Shown in pieces: positions 62,103 to 64,000 of a DNA stretch of 64,000 nt (its first letter is position 1; the number at the start of each line of letters is the position of its first letter). A program made the position numbers and the translations under genes. This DNA comes from Methanomicrobia archaeon (GTDB lineage: Archaea; Halobacteriota; Bog-38; Methanoflorentales; Methanoflorentaceae): positions 24,013-88,012 of the forward strand of contig JACTTZ010000008.1 of assembly GCA_015660915.1 (NCBI GenBank). The letters are read 5' to 3'. A model generated the notes under the pieces. The model was not told where the DNA came from, searched no databases, and saw only the letters and a program-made list of their open reading frames with translations.

Positions 62103-62474
62103 TCACTTTTTGTCAGGTAGCATCGCACCTAACCCTATTCGCGGCCACTTTGTGATATCTTCTGTTGGCGGCCGCACCACGAGCCTAAGTTCGGCAGCGA
62201 TCTGCTCGCGCGTTTCGCCCTGTAACTGTAGAGCGTCAAGCGCCTCGTCGGTTGCGGCATAAAATGCCTGCCGCAGTTCAACCGAATCAATGTGGTCGAC
62301 GTCGATGCTGCCAAGCGGTGTTTTTTCGGTCACTATCTCGCCTGATGGATCGCGATACTCGCGTATTAATGTGGCTTGAAGATACCACTCACCGCGGACT
62401 TGACGCAGCTCTGACGGGATGGGCTTGTATTCGCTACTGATCGAGTACCAACTAGATTTAGTGTCGTCAGTCAC
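62103..62474 (-). CDS. hypothetical protein
   Basis: This 123-aa protein begins MTDDTKSSWYSISSEYK and has a beta-rich first half (VRGEWYLQATLIREYRDPSG) and a helical second half (SVELRQAFYAATDEALDALQLQG). It is acidic and soluble, with no motifs recognised. It is convergent with trmO and could be its neighbour by chance. Confidence 0.6.
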   Translation of the reverse strand: MTDDTKSSWYSISSEYKPIPSELRQVRGEWYLQATLIREYRDPSGEIVTEKTPLGSIDVDHIDSVELRQAFYAATDEALDALQLQGETREQIAAELRLVVRPPTEDITKWPRIGLGAMLPDKK

Positions 62475-63003
62475 GTTCTTTGCCTACGTAGGGGACTATT
62501 TTTCGCCTTTAACTTCCTTGCCCTTGTAATACTCCTCCTTTTTCTCTTCTTTAGAGTCAATCGAGACTCACCTTATCGTGTCGTTGGACGCAAACGTATC
62601 AAAAACCTCTACGCATTTTTCGGCGGCAAAGCACGCTCGATATCGATTTTTCGTCACCTGCGCGCGCAATCATGCGAGAAACGCTTACCGTATAGATAGG
62701 CTCTCACGGCGGATTTGAGCGTACACGCGGGCAGCGTTTTAAAGACTGACTGCGTAGCACCCCCAAGAAGAAGAACCCGCTAAGAAAGAAGAGGCTTCGG
62801 TTAAGCGGCTGCGACCGAGGCGGTAGAACACAGAAAGGCGATCAAGCGGAAGTCTGATCGCTCGATCTTAGCCATTTTTTTGCCATTTAAACATCGCAGC
62901 ACCGTTTTTACGGTCACGTGTGTCCGAAGCTTTTATATAGTTCTGTAACACGTTTTTCGTTAAAGAACGTTTTGCGTCAAAAAACGTTTTTCCGAGGCAA
63001 CCT
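62475..63003. other. region before the secreted protein gene
   Basis: About 530 bases without a supported gene. On the minus strand a Lys/Glu-rich fragment lies at about 62502-62565, and on the plus strand another (EEEPAKKEEASVKRLRPRR) ends at TAG 62824-62826. Both look like tails of lost genes. A TATA-like CTTTTATATAG lies at 62930-62940. Confidence 0.4.
62840..62881 (+). terminator. hairpin plus T7
   Basis: GATCAAGCG and CGCTCGATC pair with one G-T over a 10-base loop (62840-62867) and are followed by seven T at 62875-62881. The structure suggests a functional end of an upstream transcript. Confidence 0.6.
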
Positions 63004-64000
63004 ATGCGCGCGCACAATATCGTTTCAATTTGTGTAGTCACCCTCCTCATTACTGTATTATTTACCGGTGTTACAACCATGTCCGTGGCAGCACAGCCGA
63101 CCCCCACCATATATTACGTCCCCCAGGCAGGATCAACGTGGGTCAATTGCGGGACGGCAGGAGCCAGCTATAACGCATACGTTAGCACCCCTAGCTTATT
63201 TCAAACCCAATCAAACGGGCACCCCTACTGGGGTAACACAGGGCAAAATGATTTTATCTACATCCCCGCCGGCAGTGCAACAAACAACCAGAACGTAGCG
63301 TCGTGGGAGATAGGTTTTCGTTTCTCCGGATTAGCGTCAAGCAACATCCAGAAAATTTGGGACAAAGCGTACGGCGGTTTCTCTATTTACGTTGATACTC
63401 AATACGGCGGTAGTAGAAGCTACCTTACCATCTACCGCGCCACGACAGGTGGTAGCGGCGCACGGTGGTACATACCAACTGATACCGTACTCCGCGTAGG
63501 TCACAATTATTACATTCAAATTGCATGGGACTCAAGCGCAGGTCCTGGAAAAGAACCATATCCGACCATCTGGATCGGTGAGGACGGAAACGCGCCGGTG
63601 CTGCAAACGCACTGGGACGAGACCGGAGGCGCTCTTGGTGGATCTGGAGCATGGTACAACGACGCAGTCGGTTCTGCGAACCTGGGAAATACGGCTCCAG
63701 ACGGGAGCAGCATCACATCAGTCAAGACCGCCTGGCTCAACGGCGGCTTCTTTGTATACCGGCAATACAATTGGATCATTGATTTTAGCAGCGGTGGGAG
63801 CTGGAACACCGACAAACTGGCGTTGGTAACCGCGACGCCAACCACTACCCCATCACCTACGGTAACGCCGACTGCAACACCGGCACCTACGGTGACGCCC
63901 ACGACAACGGTAAAAGCTACCACAACGCCAAAAGCTACGACAACGGTAAAACAGGCGGCGCCAACAGCTACGACAACGGTAAAAGCTACCACAACGCCAA
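63004..64000 (+). CDS. secreted Thr/Pro-rich protein, 3' end missing
   Basis: The ATG at 63004 opens a frame that stays open to the right edge (over 330 aa). It has a signal peptide (residues 1 to about 34, ending near SVAAQP) and a beta-rich domain of about 240 residues resembling concanavalin-A/LamG-like carbohydrate-binding folds (ASWEIGFRFSGLASSN, GFSIYVDTQYGG). A Thr/Pro/Ala/Lys linker follows (TPTTTPSPTVTPTATPAP, then repeated TTTVKATTTPK units). Surface display or glycosylation is likely; the rest is outside the window. Confidence 0.85.
   Translation, partial: MRAHNIVSICVVTLLITVLFTGVTTMSVAAQPTPTIYYVPQAGSTWVNCGTAGASYNAYVSTPSLFQTQSNGHPYWGNTGQNDFIYIPAGSATNNQNVASWEIGFRFSGLASSNIQKIWDKAYGGFSIYVDTQYGGSRSYLTIYRATTGGSGARWYIPTDTVLRVGHNYYIQIAWDSSAGPGKEPYPTIWIGEDGNAPVLQTHWDETGGALGGSGAWYNDAVGSANLGNTAPDGSSITSVKTAWLNGGFFVYRQYNWIIDFSSGGSWNTDKLALVTATPTTTPSPTVTPTATPAPTVTPTTTVKATTTPKATTTVKQAAPTATTTVKATTTP

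Overview
The window is chromosomal DNA of a euryarchaeon related to methanogens or anaerobic methane/alkane oxidisers. The evidence is archaeal information-processing genes (RpoE1, Spt4, eIF2-gamma, S24e, S27ae, S15, KEOPS subunits, a thermosome, Hef), archaeal lipid genes (sn-glycerol-1-phosphate dehydrogenase, phosphomevalonate dehydratase) and C1/methanogenesis genes (mtd, ftr, mtxX, cobalt uptake). Class-level placement (Methanomicrobia or an ANME-1-like lineage) is inference. No rRNA, tRNA, CRISPR array or insertion sequence was recognised.

1-8 kb: the 3' part of a PLP aminotransferase, a thioredoxin-like protein, an RFC small-subunit paralogue, enolase and an MFS transporter. Then comes a thermosome gene divided by an in-frame TAG into two ORFs, the second with its own ribosome-binding site. 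A hairpin/T-run terminator follows, then a small rubredoxin-like gene and a cis-prenyltransferase.

9.3-23.4 kb: a dense, mostly minus-strand block. It holds eIF2-gamma/PIN, then rpoE1-spt4-dephospho-CoA kinase-S24e-S27ae-Kae1-Bud32-ITPase-S15-Pcc1. Upstream lie an AAA ATPase, two M24 peptidases, a previously unlisted 42-aa ORF, proS and DUF63, with egsA divergent. S24e carries an unusual PTAE-repeat tail.

23.5-38.6 kb: UPF0179, an FKBP, and a chain of phosphomevalonate dehydratase large/small subunits, a site-2 protease and a radical SAM protein with four-base stop/start overlaps. Next come NMN adenylyltransferase, a cobalt ECF transporter (M-N-like-Q-O), small nucleic-acid-type proteins, and ftr-mtd of the H4MPT C1 pathway.

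38.8-53.3 kb: a stand-alone LigD-type phosphoesterase coupled to two tiny ORFs and a TPR protein; then an SSSCA1 zinc protein, glyS, an Lrp regulator, mtxX, a copper ATPase, an amidohydrolase, a TrmO-FmdE fusion, UPF0173, Hef and pyrE.

53.3-64 kb: a looser accessory region. It contains decayed genes (a Gly-rich membrane protein, a HEAT/lectin-repeat chimera, an amber-interrupted ORF), an HTH operon, a DUF362 ferredoxin protein, a TRAM protein, a secreted SGNH hydrolase, coupled Gly-rich membrane proteins, a second TrmO beside an AT-rich HEAT-like gene, and a large secreted Thr/Pro-rich protein running off the right edge. The most noteworthy observation is the split thermosome.
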